A DNA stretch of 64,000 bases from Streptomyces lacrimifluminis (GTDB taxonomy: Bacteria; Actinomycetota; Actinomycetes; Streptomycetales; Streptomycetaceae). Of this stretch, positions 44,245 through 53,641 are shown piece by piece (position 1 is the first letter of the stretch; each line of letters starts with the position of its first letter). Location: positions 62,358 through 126,357 of the forward strand of contig NZ_BMMU01000018.1 of the NCBI RefSeq assembly GCF_014646095.1, given 5' to 3'. The notes beneath the pieces were generated by a model. That model worked only from the letters and a program-made list of their open reading frames with translations, did not search any database and was not told the origin of the DNA. A program made the translations under genes and the position numbers.

Positions 44245-45173
44245 GGCAGCCGGTCCCGGCCGCCGTACCCCGCGCCCGCCTGGGTGAGGCGCCGGCCGGG
44301 GGCAGCGACTCCGGTGCGGTGGTCAGCCTGCGCGGCGCCGAACTGTCGTACGGCACGCGTGTGGTGTGGCAGGGCCTCGATCTGGAGGTGCGGCCGGGCG
44401 AGTTCCTGGCCGTGCTCGGGCCGAACGGTTCGGGCAAGACCAGTTTCGTCCGGGCCCTGCTGGGCCGACAGCCCCTGTCCGCCGGCACCCTGACCGTCCT
44501 CGGCGGCTCCCCTCGCGAGGCCGGCCGGCACGTCGGGTACGTCCCTCAGCAGGCGGAGTTGTCCGCACAGGCGATGCTGCGCGCCCGCGATCTCGTGCGC
44601 TTCGGCATCGACGGGCACCGCTTCGGACCCCGGCCGCGCACGGGCGCCGTCCGCCGCCGGGTCGACGAGATCCTCGCCTCCGTCGGAGCCTCGGCGTACG
44701 CCGATGTCCCCCTCGGCATGCTGTCCGGCGGCGAGCGGCAGCGCGTCCGCATCGGACAGGCCCTGGCGACCGACCCGCGCATCCTGCTCTGCGACGAACC
44801 GCTGCTCTCCCTCGACCTGAACCACCAGCGGGCCGTCACCGAACTAGTGGACGCCCGCCGCCGTTCCCACGGCACCGCCGTGGTCTTCGTGACCCACGAG
44901 ATCAACCCGGTGCTCGGCCTGGTCGACCGCGTGCTGTACCTGGCGCCGGGCGGTCACCGGATCGGTACCCCGGAGGAGGTGCTGACCTCGGAGTCGCTGT
45001 CGCGGTTGTACGGCACGCGGGTCGACGTCCTCCGCGTCCAGGGGCGGGTCGTGGTCGTCGGCGCCCCCGACGGACCGGCCGCACCACCGCATCACACCCA
45101 TGAGACAGCCCATGAGACCGCCCACGAGACCGCCCCTGGGGCTGTCCCGCAGACCGAGGAAGTGCGCCCATGA
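44241..45173 (+). CDS. znuC: Zinc ABC transporter ATP-binding protein with His-rich tail
   Basis: Cytosolic ATPase of 310 residues. Walker A is GPNGSGKTS, the Q-loop is GYVPQQAEL, the signature is LSGGERQRV, Walker B is ILLCDEPLLSLD and the switch His is in FVTHEINPV. The GTG start overlaps the end of the lipoprotein gene (GTGA). The C-terminus carries an unusual stretch, PPHHTHETAHETAHETAPGA, rich in His and Glu, absent from most family members. It overlaps the permease gene in ATGA. Confidence 0.92.
   Translation: MRQPVPAAVPRARLGEAPAGGSDSGAVVSLRGAELSYGTRVVWQGLDLEVRPGEFLAVLGPNGSGKTSFVRALLGRQPLSAGTLTVLGGSPREAGRHVGYVPQQAELSAQAMLRARDLVRFGIDGHRFGPRPRTGAVRRRVDEILASVGASAYADVPLGMLSGGERQRVRIGQALATDPRILLCDEPLLSLDLNHQRAVTELVDARRRSHGTAVVFVTHEINPVLGLVDRVLYLAPGGHRIGTPEEVLTSESLSRLYGTRVDVLRVQGRVVVVGAPDGPAAPPHHTHETAHETAHETAPGAVPQTEEVRP
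45099..45134 (+). repeat. Three 12-bp tandem repeats encoding HETA
   Basis: Units CATGAGACAGCC, CATGAGACCGCC and CACGAGACCGCC follow each other without gaps and encode HETA three times, just after HHT. Near-identical DNA shows recent slippage-type growth. The peptide could bind zinc. Confidence 0.8.
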
Positions 45174-46051
45174 CGCTCGCCGAGGGGGTCTGGCACCAGA
45201 TCTTCAGCTTCGAGAACTACGGCGAACTCCTGGCGCTCGTCCGCAACTCCCTCATCGCGGGTGCGGCGCTCGGCCTCGTCGGCGGGCTGGCCGGGGTCTT
45301 CGTCATCATGCGCGACCTGCCCTTCGCGGTGCACGGCATCAGCGAGCTGTCCTTCGCGGGCGCGTCGGCGGCGCTGCTGCTGGGGGCGAACATCGTCGCG
45401 GGCTCGATCGTCGGGTCGCTTCTCGCGGCCGGCGCGATCGGTCTCCTGGGCGCGCGGGCCCGCGACCGCAACTCGGCGATCGGAATCCTGATGCCGTTCG
45501 GTCTCGGGCTCGGCGTGCTCTTCCTCGCTCTCTACAAGGGCCGGGCAGCCAACAAGTTCGGGCTGCTCACCGGGCAGATCGTCGCCGTCGACACCCCGCA
45601 GATGACCTGGCTGCTGGGCACCTCCGCGCTGGTCCTGGTCGCCCTGGCCGTCATCTGGCGGCCGTTGACCTTCGCCAGCGCGGACCCGGACGTCGCCGCC
45701 GCCCGTGGTGTGCCGGTGCGCGGACTGTCCTTCGCCTTCATGATCGTGCTCGGCCTCACCGTCGCCCTGTCGGTCCAGGTCGTCGGCGCGCTGCTGGTCC
45801 TGACCCTCGTCGTCACACCCGCCGCGGCCGCCGCCCGCGTCACCGCGTCCCCGGTGCTGCTGCCGCTGCTCAGCGTGGTCTTCGCCGTGCTCTCCATCGA
45901 GGGCGGCATCCTGCTCGCCCTGGGCAGCTCCATCCCCATCAGCCCGTACGTCACGACGATCTCGTTCACGATCTACGCGCTGTGCCGCCTGGCCGGCACC
46001 TACCGCACCCGGCGGTGGGGAGTCAGGAGGACGGCACCGCAGCCCGCCTGA
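45170..46051 (+). CDS. znuB: Zinc ABC transporter permease
   Basis: ABC-3 family metal permease of 293 residues with about eight hydrophobic segments (for example ALVRNSLIAGAALGLVGGLA, VQVVGALLVLTLVVTPAAAA). The conserved region LPFAVHGISELSFAGASAAL matches the usual 'ALxGDAlSHavLPG' position. ATG overlaps the ATPase stop. Together the three genes form a complete znuACB uptake system. No fourth gene follows in the operon; the carboxylase gene starts 158 bp later. Confidence 0.93.
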   Translation: MTLAEGVWHQIFSFENYGELLALVRNSLIAGAALGLVGGLAGVFVIMRDLPFAVHGISELSFAGASAALLLGANIVAGSIVGSLLAAGAIGLLGARARDRNSAIGILMPFGLGLGVLFLALYKGRAANKFGLLTGQIVAVDTPQMTWLLGTSALVLVALAVIWRPLTFASADPDVAAARGVPVRGLSFAFMIVLGLTVALSVQVVGALLVLTLVVTPAAAAARVTASPVLLPLLSVVFAVLSIEGGILLALGSSIPISPYVTTISFTIYALCRLAGTYRTRRWGVRRTAPQPA

Positions 46052-46209
46052 CACGGTCCCCCTTCTCACACCGGCCCGTCCCGCACCACCGCTTGTCACT
46101 CACGGACGAACACCGGTCCCGCGGGACTCACCTCGCGCACACAGAACGGTGATTGACCCGGTCCCCTCCTCCGACGCTGCCATATTCGAAAGCCACTTCG
46201 GAGGTGGCT

Positions 46210-47772
46210 GTGACGCTAGAGGCGACAACATCCTGGGCCACACGCCTGCCAGACCGTACCGTCGACCGCATCACCGTCCTGGAGAGCCGTCGGTCGCGGG
46301 CGCTGGCCGAGGGCGGACCCAGAAGACGCGGGGAGTTCGGCGCCCGGGAGCGGATCGACCTGCTGCTGGACGAGGGCTCGTTCACGGAGACGGGGATGTT
46401 CGTCCGGGCGCGGCCCACCGAGGACGGCGCCCGGCGCCCGTACGGGGACGGGGTGGTCACCGGGCACGGCACGGTCGACGGTCGTCCCGTCTGTGTGTTC
46501 GCCCAGGATTCCACGGTCTTCGGCGGGAGCATGGGCGAGGCCTTCGGGGAGAAGACGATCGCGCTGATGGACCTGGCGATGAAGACCGGCTGTCCGGTGA
46601 TCGGGCTCAATGACGGCGGCGGCGCCCGGATCCAGGAGGGCGTCGCCTCGCTCGCCCTGTACGCCGAGCTGGTGCGCCGCAACGTGCAGGCGTCCGGGGT
46701 GATCCCCCAGCTCTCGGTCGTGCTCGGGCCGTGTGCCGGCGGGGCCGCGTACTCGCCGGCCATCACCGACTTCACCGTGATGGTGGACGGCGCCTCGCAC
46801 ATGTTCGTCACCGGACCCGACGTCATCGAGGCGGTCACCGGGGAGCGCACCACCGCCGAGGATCTCGGCGGTGCCCGCACCAGCAACTCCGTCAACGGCA
46901 ACGCCCACTTCCTCGCCGCCGACGAGGTGGAGGCCCTCGACACCGTACGGGACCTGCTGTCGTACCTGCCCGCCAACAACCTGGAGCGGCCCCCGCAGTA
47001 CGCGCCCGCGCAGGCGCCCGCCGACGTGTGTCTCGACGACGTCGTGCCGGACCGGCTCGGGCAGGCCTACGACATGCGGGACATCCTGCGCGCGGTCGTC
47101 GACGGCGGTGAACTGCTGGAGGTCCAGGAGCTGTTCGCGCCGAACATCATCTGCGCGCTGGCCCTCGTCGAGGGCTCTTCCGTCGGTGTCGTCGCCAACC
47201 AGCCGCTGCACAGCGCCGGGGTGCTCGACATCGACGCCTCCGAGAAGGCGGCGCGCTTCGTGCGGTTCTGCGACGCGTTCGGCATCCCGCTGCTGACGTT
47301 CGCCGACGTCCCCGGTTATCTGTCCGGTGTCCGGCAGGAACAGGCCGGGATCATCCGGCGCGGCGCCAAACTGCTGTACGCGTACGCCGAGGCGACCGTC
47401 CCGAAGGTCACGGTCGTGGTGCGCAAGGCGTACGGCGGCGGGTACGCGGTGATGGGATCCAAGCACCTGGGCGCCGACATCAACCTCGCCTGGCCCACCG
47501 CGCGGATCGCCGTCATGGGCGCCGAGGGTGCGGTGGGCGTCCTGCACCGGCGTGAACTGGCCGCCGCCGACGACCCGGAGGCGCTGCGGGCCCGTCTGAT
47601 CGCCGCGTACGAGAGCACGCACGGGACGCCCTACCTGGCCGCCGAACGCGGGTACGTCGACGCCGTCATCGCCCCGCGCGACACCCGCGACCACATCTGC
47701 CGTGCCCTGCGCGCGCTGCGCGGCAAGCGCGCCCCGATGCCGACGCGCCGGCACGGCAACATCCCCCTCTGA
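46210..47772 (+). CDS. accD: Acyl-CoA carboxylase beta (carboxyltransferase) subunit, AccD4-like
   Basis: Carboxyltransferase subunit of biotin-dependent acyl-CoA carboxylase, about 520 residues. It moves CO2 from carboxybiotin to an acyl-CoA. Typical stretches: GEFGARERIDLLLDEGSFTE, FAQDSTVFGGSMGEAFGEK, NDGGGARIQEGVASLALYAE, GPCAGGAAYSPAITDF, MVTGPDVI-like FVTGPDVIEAVTGE and VRKAYGGGYAVMGSK. Both oxyanion-hole regions (GGAAYSPA and GGYAVMG) are intact. GTG at 46210 with GGAGG five bases before it. No biotin subunit or epsilon subunit is nearby, so it must borrow AccA encoded elsewhere. It leads the FAAL-PKS block, as accD4 accompanies pks13 in mycobacteria; acyl specificity is inferred from context. 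Confidence 0.9.
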   Translation: MTLEATTSWATRLPDRTVDRITVLESRRSRALAEGGPRRRGEFGARERIDLLLDEGSFTETGMFVRARPTEDGARRPYGDGVVTGHGTVDGRPVCVFAQDSTVFGGSMGEAFGEKTIALMDLAMKTGCPVIGLNDGGGARIQEGVASLALYAELVRRNVQASGVIPQLSVVLGPCAGGAAYSPAITDFTVMVDGASHMFVTGPDVIEAVTGERTTAEDLGGARTSNSVNGNAHFLAADEVEALDTVRDLLSYLPANNLERPPQYAPAQAPADVCLDDVVPDRLGQAYDMRDILRAVVDGGELLEVQELFAPNIICALALVEGSSVGVVANQPLHSAGVLDIDASEKAARFVRFCDAFGIPLLTFADVPGYLSGVRQEQAGIIRRGAKLLYAYAEATVPKVTVVVRKAYGGGYAVMGSKHLGADINLAWPTARIAVMGAEGAVGVLHRRELAAADDPEALRARLIAAYESTHGTPYLAAERGYVDAVIAPRDTRDHICRALRALRGKRAPMPTRRHGNIPL

Positions 47773-47860
47773 GCCCCGAGTTCCTGAGCGGCCCGAGGCC
47801 TCCGAGCCGTCCGAGTCCGCGCCGTTCCCGCCGTTCCCGCGATGTGAGGAGCCATGCCCG

Positions 47861-49633
47861 ATGGACAGCCGCCGCCCCCCGCTCGCCCCCGCCCAGCGGA
47901 GTCTGCCGGAGTACGTACGGCACTGGGCCGAAACCACCCCCGACCGCCGGGCGTTCACGTTCGTCGACCATCCCGCCCCCCACTCGCGCGGTGTCCATCG
48001 CACGCTGACCTGGCGCCGACTGGATCTGCGAGTACGGGCGTTGGCCGCCCGTCTCGCCGAAGAGGCCGAGCCCGGCACCCGGGTGGCGCTGCTCTGCCCG
48101 CAGGGTACGGAGTACGTCACCGCCTTCCTGGCGACGCTCACGGCCGGGCTGGTGGCCGTCCCGCTGTATCCGCCCAGTCTGCCCGGGCACGGCGACCGGC
48201 TCGCCGCCGTGCTGGACGACGCGTGTCCGGCGATTGTTCTGACGACCAGTCACATCTACGACGAGGTGCGGGACTTCTGCGCTCATCTGCCGGTCCGGAT
48301 CATCGCTGTGGACCACATGCCCGACACGGTGCGGGAGTTGCCGCCGGTCGTGCCGGACGGGGATTCGGTCGCGTACCTCCAGTACACGTCCGGGTCGACC
48401 CGTTCCCCGGCGGGCGTGGAGATCAGTCACGGCAACGTCGTCGCCAACGCCCGCCAGGCGCTGGCCTCTTACGGCCTGGACGAGCGTCCGGCGACCTGTG
48501 TGGGCTGGCTGCCGCTGTACCACGACATGGGACTCGTCCTGAGTGTCGCCGCTCCGGTCGAACGGGGGCTGTTGTCGGTGCTCATGGACCCTGCCGCGTT
48601 CCTGCACGAACCGGTGCGCTGGCTGCGGCTGCTCGCCGCTCATCCGCGCGCGCTGAGCGCGGCGCCCAACTTCGCCTACGACTACTGCGCTTCGGCCGTC
48701 ACCGAGGACCAGAAGAGGGACCTGCGGCTGGACGGTGTCGCCGCGCTGCTCAACGGCAGTGAGCCGGTCCGCCCCGCCACCGTCGACCGCTTCCACGCCG
48801 CCTTCGCCGACCAGGGGCTGTCGCCCGACACCCATTGTCCGTCGTACGGACTCGCCGAGGCCACCGTCTTTGTCAGCGCGGCCCGGCCCGGGCAGCCGCT
48901 CAGCCGGTTCGCGCTCGACCGCGACGCCCTCGCCACCGGCAAGGCCCTGCCCGCGCGGGCCGACGACCCCACAGCCGTGACGCTGGCCGGCTGCGGGACT
49001 CCGGCGGGGCAGCGGGTGCGTATCGCCGACCCCGTGTCCCGCGCCCGGTTGTCCGAGGGCGAGGTCGGTGAGATCTGGGTGCAGGGTCCCAACGTGGGGC
49101 GTGGCTACCGGAACCGGGACGAGCAGACGCGGCGGGTGTTCGGCGCGGTGTTCGCCGAGGACACCTCCGATTCCGGTCGCTGGTTGCGCACCGGGGACCT
49201 GGGGACCTTCCTGGACGGGCAGTTGATCGTCACCGGGCGGCTGAAGGACCTCATCGTGGTCGACGGCCGCAACCACTACCCGCAGGATGTGGAGGCCTCG
49301 GTCCAGGACGCGGACCCGGCCGTGCGGCGCGACCGGCTCGCCGCGTTCGGTGTGCCGGGGGACACGGGCGAACGGGTGGTCCTCGTGGCCGAGCACGCGC
49401 GGAGCATCCGCCTCGCGGAGATCGACGCACCGGGCCTGGTGCGTGCCGTGCGAGCGGCCGTCTCGGCACGGCACGGGCTACGGCTCGCCGACGTCGTCCT
49501 CGTGCCGCCGGGCACCGTGCCCCGTACGTCCAGCGGCAAGGTGGCCCGGGCTCTGACCCGGCAACGCTATCTGGAGGGTGCCTACACGCCGGAACCGCCG
49601 GAGCCGGCACAGTCGGGGGAGGCGGGCGAATGA
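47861..49633 (+). CDS. Fatty-acyl-AMP ligase, FadD32-like
   Basis: Adenylate-forming enzyme of 590 residues that activates a fatty acid as acyl-AMP and loads it on an acyl carrier protein rather than CoA. Motifs: YLQYTSGSTRSPAGVEISHG (A3), GWLPLYHDMGLVLSVAAPV, PSYGLAEATVFVS (A5), WLRTGDLGTFLDGQLIVTGR (A7-A8) and the final Lys in PRTSSGKVARAL (A10). The spacing after A7 and the phrases SAAPNFAYDYC and GRNHYPQDVEASVQ match FAALs such as FadD32. ATG at 47861, GAGGAG nine bases before. Its stop overlaps the PKS start in ATGA, so product hand-over to the N-terminal ACP of the PKS is strongly implied. Confidence 0.93.
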   Translation: MDSRRPPLAPAQRSLPEYVRHWAETTPDRRAFTFVDHPAPHSRGVHRTLTWRRLDLRVRALAARLAEEAEPGTRVALLCPQGTEYVTAFLATLTAGLVAVPLYPPSLPGHGDRLAAVLDDACPAIVLTTSHIYDEVRDFCAHLPVRIIAVDHMPDTVRELPPVVPDGDSVAYLQYTSGSTRSPAGVEISHGNVVANARQALASYGLDERPATCVGWLPLYHDMGLVLSVAAPVERGLLSVLMDPAAFLHEPVRWLRLLAAHPRALSAAPNFAYDYCASAVTEDQKRDLRLDGVAALLNGSEPVRPATVDRFHAAFADQGLSPDTHCPSYGLAEATVFVSAARPGQPLSRFALDRDALATGKALPARADDPTAVTLAGCGTPAGQRVRIADPVSRARLSEGEVGEIWVQGPNVGRGYRNRDEQTRRVFGAVFAEDTSDSGRWLRTGDLGTFLDGQLIVTGRLKDLIVVDGRNHYPQDVEASVQDADPAVRRDRLAAFGVPGDTGERVVLVAEHARSIRLAEIDAPGLVRAVRAAVSARHGLRLADVVLVPPGTVPRTSSGKVARALTRQRYLEGAYTPEPPEPAQSGEAGE

Positions 49634-52600
49634 AGGGCCTCGACAAGGGCCCGATACGCCGGCTGGTCACCGAGCGGGTGGCCGCCTGGAGCGGTACGCC
49701 TGCCGAGGGCGTGCCCATGGACCGGCCGCTCGCGGACCTCGGGATGTCGTCGCGGGACGCGGTCGTGCTGGCCGGGGAGCTCTCACGGGCAACGGGTCGG
49801 GAACTGTCGGCGACGCTGCTGTGGGAGGCGCCCACCTGTGACGCCCTGGTCGCGTATCTGTGCCGCGCGGAATCGGGGACAGGGACGGGGACCGGGGTCG
49901 ATCCGGCGGGCAGACCGACTCCGTCCCCGACTGCGGCCGGGGAGCCCGTCGCGGTCATCGGGGTCGGGTGCCGCCTGCCCGGAGGTGTGCACGGGCCGGG
50001 CGACTACTGGCGGCTGCTGACCGACGGCGTCGACGCGGTCCGCCGGGTGCCCGAGGACCGGTGGCGCGACTTCGGCCCGTTCCCGCCCGCCGACGCTCCC
50101 CTGTACGGCGGTTACCTCGACGACATCGCGGGGTTCGACGCGGACTTCTTCCGCGTCACACCGCGCGAGGCAGCGGTGATGGACCCACAGCAGCGAATCC
50201 TCCTGGAGGTCGTCCACGAGGCCCTCGACCATGCCGCCGTCCCGGCGTCCTCCCTCGCCGGCAGCGCCACCGGTGTCTTCGTCGGCGTCTCCGCCGCCGA
50301 GTACGGCTCGCTCACCGGCGCCGACCCGGCTGCCGTCGACCCCTGGGCGCCCGCGGGCGGGGCGTTGAGCGTGACCGCCGGGCGACTGGCGTATGTGCTG
50401 GACACCCGGGGGCCGAGCATGGCCGTCGACACCGCCTGCTCGTCCTCGCTGGTCGCCGTGCACCACGCCTGTGTCAGCCTGCGCACCGGCGAGAGTGACA
50501 CGGCGATCGCCGCCGGGGTCAACCTGCTGCTCTCGCCCACCGTCGGCGTGGCGTTCCGGCGGGCCGGGGCCCTCGCGCCGGACGGGCGGTGCAAGCCGTT
50601 CTCGGCGGCGGCCGACGGCATCGGACGCGGCGAGGGATGCGCGGCCGTGCTTTTGAAGCGGCTCTCCGACGCCGAGCGGGACGGCGACCGTGTCCTCGCC
50701 GTCATCCGCGCCACGGCCGTCAACTCCGACGGCCGTTCCAACGGCCTCCTGGCGCCCAACCCCGTCGCGCAGAAAGCCCTGTTGGCCACCGCCTACGCCC
50801 GGGCCGGTCTCCTCCCTGCGCACATCGACCACGTCGAGGCGCACGGCACCGGCACGCCGCTCGGCGACCCGATCGAGGCGGGCGCGCTCGGCGCCGTACT
50901 CGGTGCGGGCCGCGACCCCGACCAACCGCTGCTGCTCGGCTCGGTCAAGGGCAACCTCGCCCATCTGGAGTCCGCCGCGGGCATCGCCGGGCTGGTGAAG
51001 ACGGTCCTCGCGCTGCACCACGACACCATTCCGCCGTCCCTGCACTGCGCGGACGGGAGCGCCCTGGACGACGAACGGCTGCGGGTGGTCACCGAGTGCG
51101 AGCCCTGGCCGCGCTACGGCGGTACGGCCACCGCCGGGGTGTCCGGGTTCGGGTTCGGCGGCACCAACGCCCATGCGGTGCTGGAGGAATGGCGACCCGA
51201 CGTCCTGCCACCGCCCCGGGGGGAGGCCCCGGCTGCCCGTCTCCACCTCCTCTCCGACGTCGACACCACCCGTCTCAAGGACACCGCGGCCCGGCTCGCC
51301 GACTGGCTCGGTACGCCCGAGGGCAGCGCCGCGCATCCCGCCGACGTGGCGCGCACACTCGCCGGGCGCGTCGGGAGGGGTACGGTGCGCGCCGCTGTCG
51401 TCGCCCGCGACGGTGCCGAACTCGCGGACGGACTGCTGGCGTTGGGACAGGGGGACGCTCACCCGCGGGTCGTGACCGGCGGCCGGGACCTCGTCGGGCG
51501 TGGGCCGGTGTGGGTGTTCTCCGGATACGGCAGCCAGTGGACCGGCATGGGGCGGCGGCTGCTGGCCGAGGAACCCGTCTTCGCCGCCGCCGTGGAGAAG
51601 CTCGACGCGCAGATCGCCCCCGAGTGCGGGCTGTCCCTGTACGAACACCTGGCGTTCGGCGGCGACCTCGACCGGCTGGAGGTCGCCCAACCCGTGCTGT
51701 TCGGCCTCCAGTTGGCCCTCGCTGAGCTGTGGCGCTCGTACGGTGTCGAACCCTCCGCCGTCATCGGCCACTCGGTGGGCGAGGTGGCCGCCGCGGTGTG
51801 CGCGGGTGCGCTGGACGTTTCGGAGGCCGCCCGGGTGGTCGCCGTGCGGGCCCGGCTGCTCAGCGGACTACGGGGCGGCGCGATGGCTGTCGTGGACCTC
51901 GATGACGGTGAACTCGACGCGCTGGAAAAGGACTTCCCCGGTGTCTGCGTCGCCGTGCACTCCTCGCCCGGACAGAAGATCGTCGCCGGGGAGGAGTTGG
52001 CGGTGGCACGGCTCGTGCGGCGGCTGGAGCAGCAGGGGCGGACCGCTCGCGCCCTTCATGTCGTCGGAGCCGGGCACTCCCCCCAGGTCGAGCCGCTGCT
52101 ACCGGAGTTGACCGACGCCCTGGCCGACATCAAGGGCGGACAACCCCTCGTCCCCGTCTACTCCACCGTCCTGGACGACCCACGCGACGACTCCCTCTTC
52201 GACGCGGCCCACTGGGCGGCGAACCTGCGGCGGCCAGTGCGGCTGGACCGGGCCGTCGCGGCGGCCTCCGCCGACGGTCACACCGCCTTCGTCGAGATCT
52301 CGCCGCACCCGGTCCTGACCCGGGCCGTCCTCGACACCGCACCCGGCGCCCTCGCCATCGGCACCCTGCGCCGTGACGCCGACAGTTCCGCCGGGTTCCT
52401 GGCCCAGGTGGGCGCCCTGTACTGCGCGGGCGGGCGCCTGCCGTCGCCGCCCGGCCACGTGATCGACCTGCCCGGACCGCGCTGGCGACACGTCCGGCAC
52501 TGGTGGACGGACGGTCGCGCGACGGCCGCGACGGAGACGCCGACCGAGGGGGCCGACGTACCGGACACATCCGTCTGCGGCCGGCTGCGTCAGCACATCG

Positions 52601-53619
52601 CGGCCGTCACCGGTCACCCGGCGACCCGCATCACGCCCTCCACCGCCCTGGCCGACCTCGGCCTGGACTCCCTGATGGCCGTCCGCATCCGCACCGCCCT
52701 GCAGGGTGAGTTCGGGATCGAGCTGCCCCTGCGCGAGCTGCTCGGCGCCACCAGCGTCCGGTCGGTGGCCGACCGCCTCCAACAGGCCCTCACCACACGC
52801 GAGTCGGCGTCCCCACTGCGCACCCTGCGTGCCACCGGATCCCGGGCCCCGTTCTTCCTCGCCCACGCCGCCGGCGGCACGACCGACGTCTACCGGGCAC
52901 TCGTCGAACGGCTCGGCGAGGAGCGGCCGGTGTACGGACTGGAACGGCTCCCGGACGCCCCTACGGTGACCGAGAAGGCGCGCCGCTACGCCGAGGCCGT
53001 CACCGCCGCCCACCCCGACGGGCCGTGTCTGCTGGGTGGTTGGTCCTTCGGCGGCTTCGTCGCCCAGGAGACGGCACGGCAACTCACCGCCGCCGGGCGG
53101 GACGTCGAGCTCGTGGCGCTCATCGACTCCGTACGGCCACTCCCCCGGCCCGGCGAGACCCCGGCCGACCGGATCCGCGCCCACTTCACGGGCTTCGCCG
53201 CTCATGTCGCCGATGCGTACGGAGTCCAACTGGCACTTCCGTACGACGAGTTGCTCGCGATGGAAGACGACGGCGAGCGCATCGACACCGTGCTGCGGGC
53301 CCTGCGCGAGGTCGCCGACGTACCGTCCGCCGCCCTGGAGCACCAGCGCTCCTCCTATCTGGACCTGAGGATCGGCGAGGACCACCGACCCGGGCCCTAC
53401 GACGGACCGGTGGTCCTGTACCGGGCCACCGATCCCGCTCCGCACACCGTGCGCGACCCGGCGTACGAACGGGACGACGAGGCGCTCGGCTGGGACGAGG
53501 TGTGCCCGCGCCTGACCGTCGTACCGGTCGCGGGGCACCACCTGTCGCTGCTCGACCCGCCGTACGTCGACGAGATCGCTGCCCGACTGCGGCGCGCACT
53601 CGACGAACAGAGCCGCTGA
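49630..53619 (+). CDS. Type I PKS, ACP-KS-AT-ACP-TE (Pks13-like condensing enzyme)
   Basis: Condensing polyketide synthase of 1329 residues. Order: N-terminal ACP (phosphopantetheine Ser41 in GMSSRDAV), KS from about 105 (Cys270 in DTACSSSL, His405 in EAHGTGTP, His445 in GNLAHLESAAG), AT from about 624 (Ser715 in GHSVGE; the specificity position reads GAGHS, His816, not the HAFH/YASH of common extender ATs), second ACP (Ser1014 in GLDSLMAV), and TE from about 1080 (Ser1139 in GGWSFGG, His at 1303/1304). No KR, DH or ER. All catalytic residues are intact. This is the mycobacterial Pks13 layout, about 400 residues shorter. The expected reaction is one Claisen condensation of the FAAL-loaded acyl chain with a carboxyacyl unit, released by TE. 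Confidence 0.92.
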   Translation: MKGLDKGPIRRLVTERVAAWSGTPAEGVPMDRPLADLGMSSRDAVVLAGELSRATGRELSATLLWEAPTCDALVAYLCRAESGTGTGTGVDPAGRPTPSPTAAGEPVAVIGVGCRLPGGVHGPGDYWRLLTDGVDAVRRVPEDRWRDFGPFPPADAPLYGGYLDDIAGFDADFFRVTPREAAVMDPQQRILLEVVHEALDHAAVPASSLAGSATGVFVGVSAAEYGSLTGADPAAVDPWAPAGGALSVTAGRLAYVLDTRGPSMAVDTACSSSLVAVHHACVSLRTGESDTAIAAGVNLLLSPTVGVAFRRAGALAPDGRCKPFSAAADGIGRGEGCAAVLLKRLSDAERDGDRVLAVIRATAVNSDGRSNGLLAPNPVAQKALLATAYARAGLLPAHIDHVEAHGTGTPLGDPIEAGALGAVLGAGRDPDQPLLLGSVKGNLAHLESAAGIAGLVKTVLALHHDTIPPSLHCADGSALDDERLRVVTECEPWPRYGGTATAGVSGFGFGGTNAHAVLEEWRPDVLPPPRGEAPAARLHLLSDVDTTRLKDTAARLADWLGTPEGSAAHPADVARTLAGRVGRGTVRAAVVARDGAELADGLLALGQGDAHPRVVTGGRDLVGRGPVWVFSGYGSQWTGMGRRLLAEEPVFAAAVEKLDAQIAPECGLSLYEHLAFGGDLDRLEVAQPVLFGLQLALAELWRSYGVEPSAVIGHSVGEVAAAVCAGALDVSEAARVVAVRARLLSGLRGGAMAVVDLDDGELDALEKDFPGVCVAVHSSPGQKIVAGEELAVARLVRRLEQQGRTARALHVVGAGHSPQVEPLLPELTDALADIKGGQPLVPVYSTVLDDPRDDSLFDAAHWAANLRRPVRLDRAVAAASADGHTAFVEISPHPVLTRAVLDTAPGALAIGTLRRDADSSAGFLAQVGALYCAGGRLPSPPGHVIDLPGPRWRHVRHWWTDGRATAATETPTEGADVPDTSVCGRLRQHIAAVTGHPATRITPSTALADLGLDSLMAVRIRTALQGEFGIELPLRELLGATSVRSVADRLQQALTTRESASPLRTLRATGSRAPFFLAHAAGGTTDVYRALVERLGEERPVYGLERLPDAPTVTEKARRYAEAVTAAHPDGPCLLGGWSFGGFVAQETARQLTAAGRDVELVALIDSVRPLPRPGETPADRIRAHFTGFAAHVADAYGVQLALPYDELLAMEDDGERIDTVLRALREVADVPSAALEHQRSSYLDLRIGEDHRPGPYDGPVVLYRATDPAPHTVRDPAYERDDEALGWDEVCPRLTVVPVAGHHLSLLDPPYVDEIAARLRRALDEQSR

Positions 53620-53641
53620 ACCGGACGACGAGGAGCAAGCC

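Noticed and set aside
46216..48141. Minus-strand open frame of 641 codons opposite accD and the FAAL gene
   Set aside because: Shadow frame without a start signal; both plus-strand genes carry intact catalytic motifs.
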